From Alphaproteobacteria bacterium (lineage in GTDB: Bacteria > Pseudomonadota > Alphaproteobacteria > Micropepsales > Micropepsaceae), in the NCBI GenBank assembly GCA_026400305.1, contig JAPLPI010000119.1, forward strand, positions 1-8,901: a DNA stretch of 8,901 bases. Reading direction: 5' to 3'. Each line of letters opens with the position of its first letter. The stretch's first letter is position 1. A program made the translations under genes and the position numbers. Below, piece after piece: positions 7,211 to 8,901 of this stretch. The notes under the pieces were generated by a model. That model was not told where the DNA came from. It worked only from the letters and a program-made list of their open reading frames with translations, and made no database searches.

Positions 7211-8901
7211 ATGGTCGCCATCCCTGACGAAATCCGTTCTGAACCTCTGAGCAAGGCGCTGGCCGAGCGTTACCTGGCCTATGCCCTGTCCACCATTACC
7301 CAACGCGCGCTGCCTGACGTGCGTGATGGGCTCAAACCCGTGCATCGGCGCATCCTGTTCGGCATGCGGTTGCTGCGGTTGGATCCCGGCACCTCCTTCA
7401 AGAAGTCCGCCAAGGTGGTGGGCGATGTCATGGGCTCGTTCCATCCCCATGGCGACCAGGCGATCTATGACGCGCTGGTGCGCCTGGCCCAGGATTTTTC
7501 TGTACGATATCCACTGGTGGACGGGCAGGGAAATTTCGGCAATGTCGATGGCGATAACGCCGCCGCCATGCGCTATACTGAAAGCCGGCTGACCGAAGCC
7601 GCCGCCGCGCTGCTGGCGGGGCTGGACGAAAATGCGGTGGACTTCCGCACCACCTATGACGGCGAAACCCTGGAGCCGGTGGTTCTGCCGGCCGCGTTCC
7701 CTAACCTGCTGGCCAACGGTTCCAACGGCATCGCGGTGGGCATGGCGACCTCCATCCCGCCGCACAATCTGGGCGAACTGTGTGCCGCCACCATCGCGCT
7801 GATCGAAAATCCCAATATTCAGGACCGCAGCCTGATCAAATTCGTGCGCGGTCCAGATTTCCCCACCGGCGGTATCCTGGTCGAGGACCTGGCATCCATC
7901 GCCGAATCCTACAAGACTGGCCGTGGCTCGTTCCGGGTGCGGGCGCGTTGGGAAAAGGAAGAGGGCAATCGCGGCGCCTGGCAGATTGTCGTCACAGAAA
8001 TCCCCTACCAGGTGCAGAAGTCCAAGCTGATCGAGCGAATTGCCGAACTGCTTGAACAGAAAAAGCTGCCGCTGCTGGACGATATCTATGACGAAAGCGC
8101 CGAGGATATCCGCATCGTCCTGACGCCCAAGAGCCGCACGGTCGAGCCGGAAATCCTGATGGAACAGCTGTTCCGCGCGTCCGACCTGGAAGCGCGGCTC
8201 CCGCTGAATATGACGGTGCTTGACAAGGGCCTGGTGCCAAAGGTCATGGGTCTAAAAGAGGTACTGGCCGCCTTCGCCGCCCATCGGCGCGAAGTGCTGG
8301 AGCGGCGTTCCGCATTCCGGCTGGAAAAAATCCGGGCGCGGCTGGAAGTGCTGGAAGGCTATCTCGCCGTTTTCCTGAACCTGGATAAGGTCATCAAGAT
8401 CATCCGCACGGAGGATGAGCCCAAGCCCAAGCTGATGAAGGCTTTCAGCCTGAACGAAGTGCAGGCCGACGCCATCCTCAACATGCGCCTGCGCAGTTTG
8501 CGCAAGCTGGAGGAGATGGAAATTCGCGGCGAGCATGTCTCTTTGACCAAAGAGCACAAGGACCTGACAAAATTGATGGGGTCGGAAATGCTCAAGTCGG
8601 AACGATTGATCGCCGAGCTACGGGAGGTCGACGCTAAGTTTGGTCAGAAGACCGCGCTGGGCAAGCGTCGCACCGAGATTGCCAAGGCTGCCGAAGTGGC
8701 CGAGATGACGGCACTGGCCGAACATGTCAAGGAGCGCGCCAACCAGGTCGAGCGCGAACCCATCACGGTGGTTTGTTCCGCTAAGGGCTGGCTGCGGGCG
8801 CTGACGGGGCACAAGGAACAGTCCAAGGACGACAAGTACCGCGAAGGCGACCGCGCCAGATTCTGGTTCAATGCCCACAGCACCGACCAGATTATGCTGG
8901 T
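7211..8901 (+). CDS. parC: DNA topoisomerase IV subunit A, 3' end outside the window
   Basis: Breakage-reunion subunit of topoisomerase IV, which unlinks daughter chromosomes together with ParE. The frame is open from the ATG at 7211 to the window end, giving 563 codons with no stop. The N-terminal breakage-reunion domain contains [20 protein letters not shown] (34-53), the [14 protein letters not shown] helix (78-91) and the catalytic R121-Y122 in AMRYTESRL. The [18 protein letters not shown] motif follows near residues 167-185. A long coiled-coil arm spans about 366-455, with NMRLRSL, and the first C-terminal blade-like motif ([16 protein letters not shown]) starts near 518. The [23 protein letters not shown] segment favours ParC over GyrA. 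Gln83 replaces the serine of the quinolone-resistance region of E. coli ParC (Ser80). No Shine-Dalgarno is evident; recO ends nine bases upstream. Confidence 0.95.
   Translation, partial: MVAIPDEIRSEPLSKALAERYLAYALSTITQRALPDVRDGLKPVHRRILFGMRLLRLDPGTSFKKSAKVVGDVMGSFHPHGDQAIYDALVRLAQDFSVRYPLVDGQGNFGNVDGDNAAAMRYTESRLTEAAAALLAGLDENAVDFRTTYDGETLEPVVLPAAFPNLLANGSNGIAVGMATSIPPHNLGELCAATIALIENPNIQDRSLIKFVRGPDFPTGGILVEDLASIAESYKTGRGSFRVRARWEKEEGNRGAWQIVVTEIPYQVQKSKLIERIAELLEQKKLPLLDDIYDESAEDIRIVLTPKSRTVEPEILMEQLFRASDLEARLPLNMTVLDKGLVPKVMGLKEVLAAFAAHRREVLERRSAFRLEKIRARLEVLEGYLAVFLNLDKVIKIIRTEDEPKPKLMKAFSLNEVQADAILNMRLRSLRKLEEMEIRGEHVSLTKEHKDLTKLMGSEMLKSERLIAELREVDAKFGQKTALGKRRTEIAKAAEVAEMTALAEHVKERANQVEREPITVVCSAKGWLRALTGHKEQSKDDKYREGDRARFWFNAHSTDQIML

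Noticed and set aside
1..8901. CRISPR array, tRNA or rRNA genes, insertion sequences, phage or defence genes
   Set aside because: No regularly spaced repeats, RNA-gene-like stretch, transposase or defence domain was seen. Almost every base belongs to a recognised housekeeping gene.

Overview
This is an ordinary chromosomal housekeeping block, almost certainly from an alphaproteobacterium. The evidence is high GC, the gene order, and proteins that read like alphaproteobacterial family members. All genes lie on the + strand, packed head to tail: relA/spoT - pyrE - small membrane protein - pdxJ - acpS - lepB - rnc - era - recO - parC. The order from pdxJ to recO is the classic alphaproteobacterial lepB-rnc-era-recO neighbourhood. 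The genus cannot be fixed from this window.

Layout. Positions 50-2191 hold a bifunctional (p)ppGpp synthetase/hydrolase. pyrE (2188-2775) overlaps its stop codon. A 109-residue unrecognised membrane protein (2768-3097) overlaps pyrE. pdxJ (3094-3813) and acpS (3810-4226) follow, joined by 4-base overlaps. The only real gap in the array (4227-4288, 62 bases) holds a small GC hairpin followed by T residues. lepB (4289-5053), rnc (5057-5719), a damaged era (5716-6460), recO (6464-7201) and the first 563 codons of parC (from 7211, cut by the window end) complete it. Overlaps and tiny gaps suggest one operon with translational coupling, perhaps with a partial transcriptional break before lepB.

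Functions cover the stringent response (RelA/SpoT), pyrimidine synthesis (PyrE), pyridoxal phosphate synthesis (PdxJ), acyl carrier protein activation (AcpS), protein export (LepB), RNA maturation (RNase III, Era), recombinational repair (RecO) and chromosome decatenation (ParC).

Two things stand out. The era gene lacks about 150 bases, including its DTPG (G3) motif, and the two remaining parts are in different frames. The RNase III just upstream has Ser where the family has a catalytic-site metal-binding Asp. I found no mobile element, CRISPR array, RNA gene or new biological system.
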